Positions 41,309 through 48,183 of a stretch of 64,000 nucleotides of DNA are shown in pieces. The DNA comes from Agrobacterium fabrum. GTDB lineage: Bacteria; Pseudomonadota; Alphaproteobacteria; Rhizobiales; Rhizobiaceae. The notes under the pieces are model-generated. The model saw nothing but the letters and a program-made list of their open reading frames with translations. It was not told where the DNA came from and ran no database searches. Position 1 is the stretch's first letter; the number at the start of each line of letters is the position of its first letter. Where the stretch lies: NCBI GenBank assembly GCA_003241215.1, contig QFOL01000001.1:1-64000 (forward strand), given 5' to 3'. A program made the translations under genes and the position numbers.

Positions 41309-41463
41309 TGAGCTGCTCCATAGTGCTTGAGGATGGTGATGAGGGCGGCCGAAACGCCTGCGAACGCAGGACTAAAAATCAGCAGGGTTTCGGCCCACCG
41401 GCACACGCGGGAGCGGGCCGGAATGAAAATCGGGCTGTCGAAATTGGCGTGCGGTTTCGTCAT
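41305..41463 (-). CDS. Small membrane-type early protein, 52 aa (start uncertain)
   Basis: From ATG 41463 a 52-residue protein with one hydrophobic segment (WAETLLIFSPAFAGVSAALITIL, quoted in part) close to the C-terminus. An in-frame ATG at 41601 would overlap the ner stop as ATGA but adds 46 Pro/Ser/Arg-rich residues that look non-coding. Either way one membrane segment results. Short membrane proteins next to ner may serve in superinfection exclusion; this is a guess. Confidence 0.45.
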   Translation of the reverse strand: MTKPHANFDSPIFIPARSRVCRWAETLLIFSPAFAGVSAALITILKHYGAAQ

Positions 41464-41597
41464 TGTGGGGTGTCTGCTGATCGGCGATGGTCGGGGTGTG
41501 GAGCGGTCGAGAGATTGGGACTGACAGCCGGGGCGATTGAGCGCCTTGCACTCGATGTGCGGCAGGCTAGAGCAGCAATCCCGAACCGTTCCACGCT

Positions 41598-41924
41598 TCA
41601 TGCGGCTTGATCCGCCACTACGGCGCGACGGCCGTTGCGGTAATTTTCCGATGGCTGCGGGCTGAGCCTGCGGCCATCGGCTAGGTAACGGGAGAACCAG
41701 AGAAGGTGCGGGCGGGTGTCCAGGGCCGCTGCGATGGCACGCTCACCAGCCACATGGGGCTCGTAGACGGCATTACCAGCCGTGCCAGACGGCAGGCCGT
41801 ATTTCTTGTCGATCTCGGCAAGCGTCGTTTTGGCAACAATCAGCATGCCCTTAATCCGGGCAATTTCTTCCAGCCGCTTGCGTTCGGCAAGGCTTACCTT
41901 GCCGTCGTCAGAGACACGGTGCAT
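41598..41924 (-). CDS. ner: Ner-like early regulator
   Basis: A 108-residue DNA-binding protein of the Ner/Nlp type, which in Mu shuts down early and repressor transcription. Its core LAEIDKKYGLPSGTAGNAVYEPHVAGERAIAAAL, then RPHLLWFSRYLADGRRL, follows the Ner pattern (helix-turn-helix, xPxxxGExxIAxxL, then IWPSRY). AAGGA precedes the ATG. It is the first gene of the early operon, divergent from the repressor. A hairpin in its 5' leader is noted separately. Confidence 0.88.
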   Translation of the reverse strand: MHRVSDDGKVSLAERKRLEEIARIKGMLIVAKTTLAEIDKKYGLPSGTAGNAVYEPHVAGERAIAAALDTRPHLLWFSRYLADGRRLSPQPSENYRNGRRAVVADQAA

Positions 41925-41943
41925 AAAGGATTCCTTCCAGAAG

Positions 41944-41969
41944 GGAGGCCCTGACCGGCCTCCTTTTTT
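41944..41969 (+). terminator. Rho-independent-type terminator in the early leader region
   Basis: GGAGGCC (41944-41950) pairs with GGCCTCC (41957-41963), loop of 6 nt, followed by six T on the plus strand. It would stop plus-strand transcripts entering the switch region. On the minus strand the same hairpin lies in the ner leader without a T-run, so it can act as leader structure there. Confidence 0.65.
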
Positions 41970-42002
41970 GGGGTTATTAATTCTGCGAACACAGAAAGGA
42001 AT

Positions 42003-42041
42003 AAATCAGAATTCTGATTTTGTAAATCGGAAATCGGATTT
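42003..42041. promoter_or_regulatory. Palindromic operator of the lysis-lysogeny switch
   Basis: AAATCAGAATTCTGATTT at 42003-42020 is a perfect 18-bp palindrome, followed by TGTAAATCGGAAATCGGATTTA, which repeats the half-site AATCGGA twice. It lies midway between the divergent ner and repressor genes, as operators of Mu-type switches do. AAATCGGAA also appears near the far prophage end (1549-1557). On the minus strand TTTACA, a 17-bp gap covering the palindrome, and TATTCC may be the early promoter. Confidence 0.65.
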
Positions 42042-42054
42042 ATGCGGTGATTTA

Positions 42055-42741
42055 TTGGCTAGACCTGAGGTTCCGTCCAAAACGGTGCTCGGTACGCGTC
42101 TTCGTGAACTGCGAAGAAAGCTAGGCGACCCAGAGAGAGACGTGTTTGCTGCCCAGCTCGGCGTCAGCAAAACGACGTTAGGAAACTACGAAAAGGGCGA
42201 TTCAGAGCCGACAGCTTCGGTACTGGATTCGTATCGCCATAATTTCGGAGCTAATGTCCTCTGGATACTGACGGGCGAAGGAAACATGTTTTCTGAATCC
42301 GCGACTGTGACCGAAGGCGTCGATATGGTGGAAATCCCGCTGTACGATGTTCAAGCGGCCGCTGGCGCTGGTCTCATTCCTAAAGACGACGGTATGCATA
42401 ACTCGGTGGCCTTCAGCCGCGCCTTCCTGCGAAGCATTGGCGCAAAGCCTGAAAATTGCATCATGCTGGAAGCCAAGGGCGAAAGCATGCTGCCGACTAT
42501 TCCAGACGGCGCATTTATGATTGTCGATCAAAGCAAGACCGATATCGTTGATGACCAAGTTTTCGTGTTCCGTGTCGGACCTGGCATTAAGGTGAAGCGG
42601 GCAAACTGGCGCATGGACGGTTCGCTAGAACTACGTTCCGATAACGAGCAGAATGGCTACCCTAAGGAAGTCATCGACGAGGACGCTGCAGACGATCTTT
42701 CAGTCATCGGCCAGGTGCTCTCTCTTCTTCGCAGAGCATAA
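42055..42741 (+). CDS. S24/LexA-type phage repressor
   Basis: Lysogeny repressor. An XRE helix-turn-helix at the N-terminus (DVFAAQLGVSKTTLGNYEKGD) is followed by a C-terminal peptidase S24 domain with Ser144 in KGESMLPT and Lys179/181 in IKVKRANW; an Ala-Gly pair in AAAGAGL near residue 105 is a possible self-cleavage site. RecA-driven induction is therefore plausible, unlike Mu's Clp-controlled c repressor. No ATG fits: TTG at 42055 (228 aa) and GTG at 42085 (218 aa) are candidates; the frame is open upstream to 41782 but that part overlaps ner. Transcribed away from the early operon. Confidence 0.88.
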   Translation: MARPEVPSKTVLGTRLRELRRKLGDPERDVFAAQLGVSKTTLGNYEKGDSEPTASVLDSYRHNFGANVLWILTGEGNMFSESATVTEGVDMVEIPLYDVQAAAGAGLIPKDDGMHNSVAFSRAFLRSIGAKPENCIMLEAKGESMLPTIPDGAFMIVDQSKTDIVDDQVFVFRVGPGIKVKRANWRMDGSLELRSDNEQNGYPKEVIDEDAADDLSVIGQVLSLLRRA

Positions 42742-42829
42742 TTTAGGAATCCCGCGAAGGTGGCATTGACTCATTTTGCAATGAGAACAAAATAGGAACA
42801 TTAGTAACGCCGAAGATGAGGTAAAGGGT

Positions 42830-43096
42830 ATGGCGCTAACTGATAAGTTCGTTGTTGTTCCATTCGCGGAGCGGAGACCTGAGATGGTGAATGTGGATTG
42901 GAAGCTTGCGCCGAAAAACGCCCGCTGGTGGGCAGTCGATGCTAATGGTGAGGCGCACTGGTTTTGTGAACCGGATATCGCGGCATTCACGGACTTTTGG
43001 TTTTCCGAGCCGGCGACAGCACCATCGTTTGAGTTCAACGGTGACTGGAGAATGAGCTTAACAGAGCGTCCCGCTCGATTTGGCCTGGTCAGATAA
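42830..43096 (+). CDS. Hypothetical protein downstream of the repressor, 88 aa
   Basis: An 88-residue protein, MALTDKFVVVPFAERRPEMVNVDW..., rich in Trp and Phe (ARWWAVDANGEAHWFCEPD). It lies 88 bp behind the repressor on the same strand and ends 5 bp before a strong terminator, so it is probably expressed from the prophage. Lysogen-expressed small genes at this place often change host traits or exclude other phages, but nothing in the sequence shows which. Confidence 0.65.
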   Translation: MALTDKFVVVPFAERRPEMVNVDWKLAPKNARWWAVDANGEAHWFCEPDIAAFTDFWFSEPATAPSFEFNGDWRMSLTERPARFGLVR

Positions 43097-43100
43097 TGCA

Positions 43101-43135
43101 AAAAGCCGCCTTCCATCTTCCGGAAGGCGGCTTTT
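43101..43135 (+). terminator. Strong rho-independent terminator
   Basis: AAAAGCCGCCTTCC (43101-43114) pairs perfectly with GGAAGGCGGCTTTT (43122-43135), loop of 7 nt. The A and T tracts make it bidirectional. It ends the repressor transcript and isolates the phage end from readthrough. Confidence 0.92.
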
Positions 43136-43140
43136 CTCTG

Positions 43141-43522
43141 TTTTTCGTTGATTTTGTTTAGTTATTTAGCGTTTCCCACGAAGATGGCAGCAAGTTCCAT
43201 CTTCAAATTGGAAATCAACGGGTCATTCATATGCTGTCAGGATGGAGCCGCGCTGTCGTCGAGATTTTTGAAAGGCCGGTTTTCTCGGCTTTAAAGGGTC
43301 TTAAAAGACCGATAGGGTGGTTTTTGAATAGTTTTTGAGGGCTGCGCGGATTTTCGCGGTTTTTGCCACGGCGGTTCGTAGATTGCGCGGTCGGTCTGTC
43401 AAACTCTGTTTTGATGGGGACCGGCGTTGCCTATGAAAGCCCCTGACTTATAAGGCTTTTTCGACAGTTCCCGGATATTACCGGATATTCCCAGAGATTC
43501 CAGTAAGTGGTGACAAACTACA
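43141..43522. other. Non-coding phage left end (repressor side)
   Basis: No credible gene in 43137-43761. This part holds the inferred transposase-binding end: read inward from 43522, TGTAGTTTGTCACCAC, then GGAAT at offset 21, then ATATCCGG-type repeats (GGAATATCCGG, GTAATATCCGG). Farther in are GTTTGACAG (matching TTTGACAC of the other end), TTAAAGGGTCTTAAAAGACC and two GTTTTTGA repeats near 43320-43340. Multiple sites at the left end are usual for Mu-type phages. Confidence 0.55.
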
Positions 43523-43550
43523 TCGGATTTCCTGTTGCAGGTATTTTGGT
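43523..43550. repeat. 28-bp direct repeat, right copy, abutting the prophage
   Basis: Identical to 1485-1512 over 28 bp, same orientation. It begins directly after the terminal CA of the prophage. If both copies arose at insertion the empty site would read TTTTTCG, the 28-mer, then GAATTTCCTTGGG. The host sequence from 43551 to 43761 shows no gene. Confidence 0.85.
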
Positions 43551-43761
43551 GAATTTCCTTGGGTTCCGTAGATGGCATGATCTATCCGGCATGAAATGCG
43601 TCAGAAATCGCGATTTATTCCAGTGTTGTTGACGGTAAACCGATCTGCTGTCGGGCCTTCAATAAGGTGATGGGGGAGAATTTAGATTTCGTTTTCCTTC
43701 TTCAGCCGCCAAAATATTAATTCGCAAGCGGCAAATTCCTTCGCACAATCGGGGGTATATT

Positions 43762-44787
43762 ATGCGGCGAGTTTACAAGTTTATAGTTGGTCTTTCCTTG
43801 GCCGCCTCGTTGCCAGCTTTTGCGGCGGAACAGGCGGATGGGCATGGTATCATGCGCAATGTCGCCTCCTGCGTGGGCAAATTCGAAGCGGCAAATTCTT
43901 ACGCTAGTTATGTCGACGGTTTTACAGCGTCGAAGGCTGCAGTGGAGGCGAGTTTCACTCAGCTTTCCCGCATAATGCGTCTGGCTGACAATCGATCTCT
44001 CCCCGCTGAGATCGCGGGTGCGAGAGAAGAATTCCAAACGGCGATGTGGAATGATCCGGTCTATATCCGATCGACGATACGCGCGATGGAGGCCGATTGT
44101 GCGCGTCAAATTGCGCATGTGCAGGAATTCAAGGCGGCATTGGATCGTAAAGATGCACAAGCGGAAGCGGTTCTCAAAGAGGAGCGCGTTGCACGCCAGA
44201 AATTGGATGCGGAAATTGCGCTAAAAGAGCAAGAGCGGAAAATACTTATAGCTCGGACGGAGAATGAGAGAGCTGTTGTAGAGCGCATCAGGATTGAAGA
44301 AGCCGCCAAAGAACGAGATTTCGTGCGGGTGAAGGAATTGGCCGCGCTCGATGCCGCAAAGGCTCAGGCGTCCCAGGGAGAAAATCGAACCTCAATGACG
44401 GAAGCGTCTGAGGGCAACAAGACCGGGAACGTTTCGCCCGATGTTCCCGGCAAGGCATCACATGCCACTCCTGCAAATAGTCTCGCATTTTCGATAGACG
44501 AGCAGAATGAAGTGCTCACCTGCGCGGCATTTTACATGCAATACACCGATCAGGCTTATTCCCGGAAAATTGGTGAGGGCTTGGTCTATATGGTTATCCT
44601 AAATGGAGGTAATGCGGGCGACCTGTCGGAACTCGGGAAGGCTTTGAATAAGCGGATCGCAAAAGCTATACTTGAGGGTACGAAAGAAACTGAAATTCAG
44701 GCGGTTTCGAAGCACTGCACCATAATCGCAAAGAAGTACGAGACGATCATGGAACGTCAGGCTGCGCAGTCGATCCTTGACAGCTAG
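43762..44787 (+). CDS. Secreted coiled-coil protein, host
   Basis: A 341-residue exported protein. Signal peptide MRRVYKFIVGLSLAASLPAFA with cleavage after AFA near residue 21-22. Residues 120-205 form a long charged coiled coil (ERVARQKLDAEIALKEQERK and onward); a Ser/Asn-rich linker follows, then a helical C-terminal domain with Cys pairs (LTCAAFYMQYTD, SKHCTII). It is the first host gene past the prophage. The family is not recognised; a periplasmic structural role is likely. Confidence 0.75.
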   Translation: MRRVYKFIVGLSLAASLPAFAAEQADGHGIMRNVASCVGKFEAANSYASYVDGFTASKAAVEASFTQLSRIMRLADNRSLPAEIAGAREEFQTAMWNDPVYIRSTIRAMEADCARQIAHVQEFKAALDRKDAQAEAVLKEERVARQKLDAEIALKEQERKILIARTENERAVVERIRIEEAAKERDFVRVKELAALDAAKAQASQGENRTSMTEASEGNKTGNVSPDVPGKASHATPANSLAFSIDEQNEVLTCAAFYMQYTDQAYSRKIGEGLVYMVILNGGNAGDLSELGKALNKRIAKAILEGTKETEIQAVSKHCTIIAKKYETIMERQAAQSILDS

Positions 44788-44992
44788 GCCAAGAATTTCT
44801 GCTTACAGGATAATCGCAATACCGGAGCATCTTCCAGGACTGCAAAGCGACAGATCCGATGGTACGTGCCGACAAGTTTCGCCAAAAAAAGGGAAACCCG
44901 CTTACTGCCAAAATGCAGCCAGCGGGTCTCAACCTCTACCCCCTCCCACAAGGGCGGCTGCACAAAAGCACATTGAATGAATTATGGCAAGA

Positions 44993-45289
44993 TCAAGGCG
45001 ACCATATTGTTGCTGTTGAGGACCCTGTTCGCCAGTTTATTGGCGGATGGCAGATCGTAACCACCTCCCTGTGTCGTTCATAAGGGGAGCGATAGGATAC
45101 GATATTGTCGGCGCAGCGCATTCCGATGGGGCTTGAATAAGTATTTTCGGCGGGGCGCGATTGGTATTTGGCTCTCTGCTGCGGCGCCTGCTCCCGACCA
45201 TGGATGCTCATATCTGCGGCGAAAGAGGCGCCCGGCACCGTCAGGGCAGCGAATGCGGCTATCAGGAAAGTTCTTCGATCTGTGAACAT
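44993..45289 (-). CDS. Small secreted protein, 98 aa
   Basis: A 98-residue protein with a signal peptide (MFTDRRTFLIAAFAALTVPGASFA, cut after SFA near residue 24) preceded by RR, which could also fit Tat export (DRRTFLI). The mature part is basic with two Cys (MRCADNI, VTICHPP) that may form a disulfide. It is divergent from the AraC gene across 308 bp. No family known; rhizobia have many such proteins. Confidence 0.55.
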   Translation of the reverse strand: MFTDRRTFLIAAFAALTVPGASFAADMSIHGREQAPQQRAKYQSRPAENTYSSPIGMRCADNIVSYRSPYERHREVVTICHPPINWRTGSSTATIWSP

Positions 45290-45597
45290 GGGTTGTCCCC
45301 CCGGCGTTGATCAATACGGGAAAACGCCCGGCGCCGAGCGCCGTTCCGCCCCCGACCGAATTATTTTGCGCGGCGTCGCTTCAAAAAATGCCTGCTTGTG
45401 GCGGGCAATTCAGAGGGGAACCAAGGTTAGCGGCCTCACGCCTGAAACGGCCATTCCTGATCTTCCAATCAAGGGCTCTTGCAAGAAAATGGCCGCATCT
45501 CGATACTTTCTGGCATGCTGGCGCGAACGCTCCGCAGCGGATGCATTAAGCTTGCCGCCATATCTTTGATTGGATGGCGCATGTTGGAGGCGGATCA

Positions 45598-46521
45598 GTG
45601 ACTATTTCGAGCACTCCGGACCTGGAAGACCCCGACGAGGTGCCGCGATCCGTCGTTGGCCTGACAATCGAGCTTGCGTCTCTTCGCGAAACGGAACCGC
45701 ACCTGCACCGCAAGGCGCAGCTGCTCTATGTCATCAGCGGCGTGATCATCGTGGAGGCCTCGGGCGGCATGTGGACCGTGCCGCCCCATTGCGCGATCTG
45801 GATACCGGGCGGCGTGGCGCATGTTGCGCGAACGTCGGGACGGATCGTTATCGGTAGCCTCTACATAGAGCCGACGCTCGCGGGTCCCATTCGTCACGAG
45901 TGCGGTATCCTGTTCGTGCAACCTTTGCTGCGGGAGCTTCTGCTGCGGTTTATTTCTGCGCCGCTGCTCTATCCGCAAGGCGATACGCGTGAAGAGCGGC
46001 TTATCTCTGTGCTGCTCGATGAGTTGCAGGCGGCGCCGCTCGAGCCTCTGCATCTGCCCATGCCCACTGACCGCCGTCTGCGGCGGCTCGCGGAAGGCTT
46101 GATCGACGACCCGTCCGTGCGATTCACGATCGAGGAATGGGGTGCGCGCGTCGGCGCCAGCAACCGCACGCTGACGCGGCTGTTCCAGAAGGAGACGGGC
46201 ATGTCCTTCGTCCGCTGGCGGCAACAGCTGCATATCGGCCTGGCGCTCCAGCGCCTGGCCTCCGGGCAGTCCGTCACGAATATCGCGTTCGACCTCGGTT
46301 ATGAAAGCCCGAGCGCTTTCATAGCGATGTTCCGGCGGATGCTTGGAAGGACGCCGGCCCGTTATTTTTCGGAGGGGGCGGTGGGCGGCCTCGACCGGGA
46401 AGTCCCGAAGATGCGGCAAGCCGACAGCGAAGTCGATGGTCCCGCGGGCGCCGTTGCGCCCGCCAAGGCGGATATTGTTGATTTCCAGTCGGCCGCCAGG
46501 CGGCAGGGCAAATCGCCATAA
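45598..46521 (+). CDS. AraC-family transcriptional regulator with cupin sensor
   Basis: Regulator of about 307 residues. The N-terminal cupin (HLHRKAQLLYVISGVIIVEA, then WTVPPHCAIWIPGGVAHVA) binds a small ligand; the C-terminal double helix-turn-helix is standard AraC (TIEEWGARVGASNRTLTRLFQ and VTNIAFDLGYESPSAFIAMFRR, ending GRTPARYF). This is the subgroup often encoded next to efflux or metabolic genes. GTG at 45598 is chosen because GGAGG lies 7 nt before it; an ATG at 45574 is in frame but lacks a site. A 45-residue disordered tail follows. Target unknown. Confidence 0.88.
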   Translation: MTISSTPDLEDPDEVPRSVVGLTIELASLRETEPHLHRKAQLLYVISGVIIVEASGGMWTVPPHCAIWIPGGVAHVARTSGRIVIGSLYIEPTLAGPIRHECGILFVQPLLRELLLRFISAPLLYPQGDTREERLISVLLDELQAAPLEPLHLPMPTDRRLRRLAEGLIDDPSVRFTIEEWGARVGASNRTLTRLFQKETGMSFVRWRQQLHIGLALQRLASGQSVTNIAFDLGYESPSAFIAMFRRMLGRTPARYFSEGAVGGLDREVPKMRQADSEVDGPAGAVAPAKADIVDFQSAARRQGKSP

Positions 46522-46613
46522 GGCGACCGGCCGAGACATCTGGCGTTTTCTCGTGCGCTGTTCACGGGTGTAAAAGGGCATCAACTCCTTTTGTTTTATT
46601 CAAGGGACACTCC

Positions 46614-46997
46614 ATGCAGATCGATCGAAGCCGGTTTCCGTTGGTTTTCATCAGGGAAACCGAAAATCCCGACGGTGATGTCGCGGCCGAACTTGCGGCA
46701 CTCCTTGCCGAAGGCCGTCAGTTCGTTTTGATTTCCGAGCAGCACAGTCATGACGAAACGCACGAACCACACGAGGTAAGGAAGGCGCGCGCCCAGTTTT
46801 TCAAACAGAACAAGGGACGTTTTCGCGAGTTCTGTGTGGCGGCAATCCTCATAGAAGGAGATGTTCCGACGTCGATGCCCTTCCGGCTGGCCGCGCAGGG
46901 GGTCGCGAAGGCGCTGGGAGTGGATTTCCATTTCGTCAGGGACGAAGAGGCCGCTGCGGCAGTCGGCAAAAACGCCTTGGCAAGGCGCAAGACGTGA
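46614..46997 (+). CDS. Hypothetical protein, 127 aa
   Basis: A 127-residue soluble alpha/beta protein (MQIDRSRFPLVFIRETENPDGDV...), with strand-helix repeats around QFVLISEQHSHDETHEPHEVR and REFCVAAILIEGDVPTSMPFR, where a phosphate or metal site is conceivable from the His/Glu cluster. AAGGGA precedes the ATG. It lies between the AraC gene and paaX on the same strand. The layout resembles STAS-like folds, but no family is claimed. Confidence 0.6.
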   Translation: MQIDRSRFPLVFIRETENPDGDVAAELAALLAEGRQFVLISEQHSHDETHEPHEVRKARAQFFKQNKGRFREFCVAAILIEGDVPTSMPFRLAAQGVAKALGVDFHFVRDEEAAAAVGKNALARRKT

Positions 46998-47152
46998 CGG
47001 AGAAATCTTGAATTTACGGTCCGACAGCGAGCATTTGGAAAAGCCGCTGCGGGTATGCGAGTTGCCTTATCCGGCGATGTCATGCATGGAAGTGGGTGAC
47101 AGCGCCGCTTTTCGTCTGATTCATCCTAGACAGGGGAGAGCCCGCATAAAAG

Positions 47153-48022
47153 GTGGATCACGAGGACATGTCGCTAGGCCTTCTCCTGAGTAATGCGTCG
47201 CTCAGAGCTGCGAGCTTCATCGTCACGATTTACGGGGATGTCGTCGAGCCGAGGGGTGGCGCGATCTGGGTCGGCAATCTGATCGAAACCTGCGCGGAAG
47301 TCGGCATCAGTGAGACTTTGGTGCGTACGGCTGCGTCCAGGCTGGTTTCCGCCGGCCAGTTGATCGGCGAGCGGCAGGGGCGTCGCAGTTATTACCGTCT
47401 CACCGCAGCGGCCCAGACCGATTTCGCGGCGGCGGCGCGTCTGCTTTTCGGAACTGCCGATCAGCCCGTCTGGCGTTTTGTTTACCTCGGGGGAGCTGCC
47501 TTCGAGGCCGATGCGCGGGCCTTGGAGCAGGCCGGTTACACCCGGCTGGGTTCCCGCCTGTCGATTGGTGCGCGGCCACTGCCACCCCTGTCGGCGGGAG
47601 CAGTCGTCTTCAATGCCGAGGTTGCCGGTGCTGGCTCCGGTCTCAAGCAGCTGGCGGCTGAGCACTGGGATCTGCCGAGCTATGACACGGCTTATCGGGA
47701 GTTCCTTGAACGCTACGGCAAATTTTCCGAGGCGCTGAACGGGGGAGCAAAGCTCAGCCCGATCGAACATCTGGCCGCGCGCCTTCTTCTTGTGCATGAA
47801 TACCGGATGATTGTCCTGCACGACCCGCGGCTTCCGGCATCCGCGCTACCCGATGATTGGCCGCATGCCGAAGTTCGGCGCCTTTTCGCCGGCCTTTATG
47901 TTCGTCTGTCGGGAGCGGCGGATGACTTCATCGCGCGGAGATTCCTGACGGAGGATGGAGCTCTGCCGGCCGAAACGGGTGCTACCAGGCACCGGATAAA
48001 CGAGCTTCTCGCCATTATGTAA
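47153..48022 (+). CDS. paaX: PaaX, phenylacetyl-CoA-responsive repressor
   Basis: A 289-residue (GTG) or 284-residue (ATG at 47168) regulator. It matches PaaX throughout: LRAASFIVTIYGDVVEPRGGAIWVGNLIE and LVRTAASRLVSAGQLIGERQGRRSYYRLT form the winged helix, and RLLLVHEYRMIVLHDPRLPASALPDDWP is the conserved C-terminal PaaX segment. PaaX releases its operators on binding phenylacetyl-CoA. It precedes the paa operon by 161 bp in the same direction. The 47168 start agrees better with the N-terminal length of E. coli PaaX. Confidence 0.93.
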   Translation: MDHEDMSLGLLLSNASLRAASFIVTIYGDVVEPRGGAIWVGNLIETCAEVGISETLVRTAASRLVSAGQLIGERQGRRSYYRLTAAAQTDFAAAARLLFGTADQPVWRFVYLGGAAFEADARALEQAGYTRLGSRLSIGARPLPPLSAGAVVFNAEVAGAGSGLKQLAAEHWDLPSYDTAYREFLERYGKFSEALNGGAKLSPIEHLAARLLLVHEYRMIVLHDPRLPASALPDDWPHAEVRRLFAGLYVRLSGAADDFIARRFLTEDGALPAETGATRHRINELLAIM

Positions 48023-48072
48023 GTTCCTCTTCCTGCGAACGCGAACGGCCGGACGAAACCGCAGAATTTCAA

Positions 48073-48113
48073 ATGTCACAAGAATTGGCAAAAAACGTGT
48101 TGAACTGTGACAT
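48073..48113. promoter_or_regulatory. Inverted repeat, candidate PaaX operator
   Basis: ATGTCACA (48073-48080) and TGTGACAT (48106-48113) form a perfect 8-bp inverted repeat 25 bp apart, directly upstream of the paa promoter with the right arm touching the -35 box. PaaX of E. coli also binds a widely spaced dyad of about this span, though with another sequence. The assignment is inference. Confidence 0.5.
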
Positions 48114-48128
48114 AAGCAATGGTATTAA
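48100..48128 (+). promoter_or_regulatory. Probable paa operon promoter
   Basis: TTGAAC at 48100-48105 and TATTAA at 48123-48128 are spaced 17 bp, matching four of six bases each of the sigma70 boxes. Transcription would start near 48135, inside the TetR-type palindrome. The leader to the pcaF start is about 50 nt. Confidence 0.55.
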
Positions 48129-48131
48129 CTA

Positions 48132-48141
48132 ACCGATCGGT
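48132..48141. promoter_or_regulatory. PaaR-type (TetR family) operator before the paa operon
   Basis: ACCGATCGGT is a perfect palindrome followed by CGGCTAATT. The same composite, ACCGGCCGGTCAGTCAATT, occurs at 59529 in the paaG/paaN gap; 14 of 19 positions agree. It overlaps the predicted start of transcription, suiting repression by the PaaR-like protein encoded at 56.2-56.8 kb. Confidence 0.65.
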
Positions 48142-48183
48142 CGGCTAATTGCCTGCCGAGCTGAGGAGGACGAGGAGGAATTC

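Larger units (their letters stand above)
1513..43522 (-). mobile_element. Mu-like transposable prophage with siphovirus-type tail, about 42.0 kb
   Basis: Contents and order match transposable (Mu-like) phages: repressor, Ner, MuA transposase, MuB ATPase, DUF3164 protein, GemA, Mor/C-like activator, lysis genes, gp25-gp29-like genes, gpF, gpG, protease/scaffold, capsid, gp35/gp36-like, then a non-contractile tail. The genome reads right to left here, with the repressor end at 43.5 kb. The ends are inferred: plus strand starts TGTACCC at 1513 and ends GACAAACTACA at 43522, so both termini read 5'-TGTA inward, share TGT at offset 7 and GGAAT at offset 21. All expected gene classes are present and no frameshift or transposon interruption was seen, so it may be inducible. 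Confidence 0.9.

Noticed and set aside
42042-42062. ATG at 42042 as repressor start
   Set aside because: It is out of the repressor frame and reaches a stop codon (TAG) after six codons.
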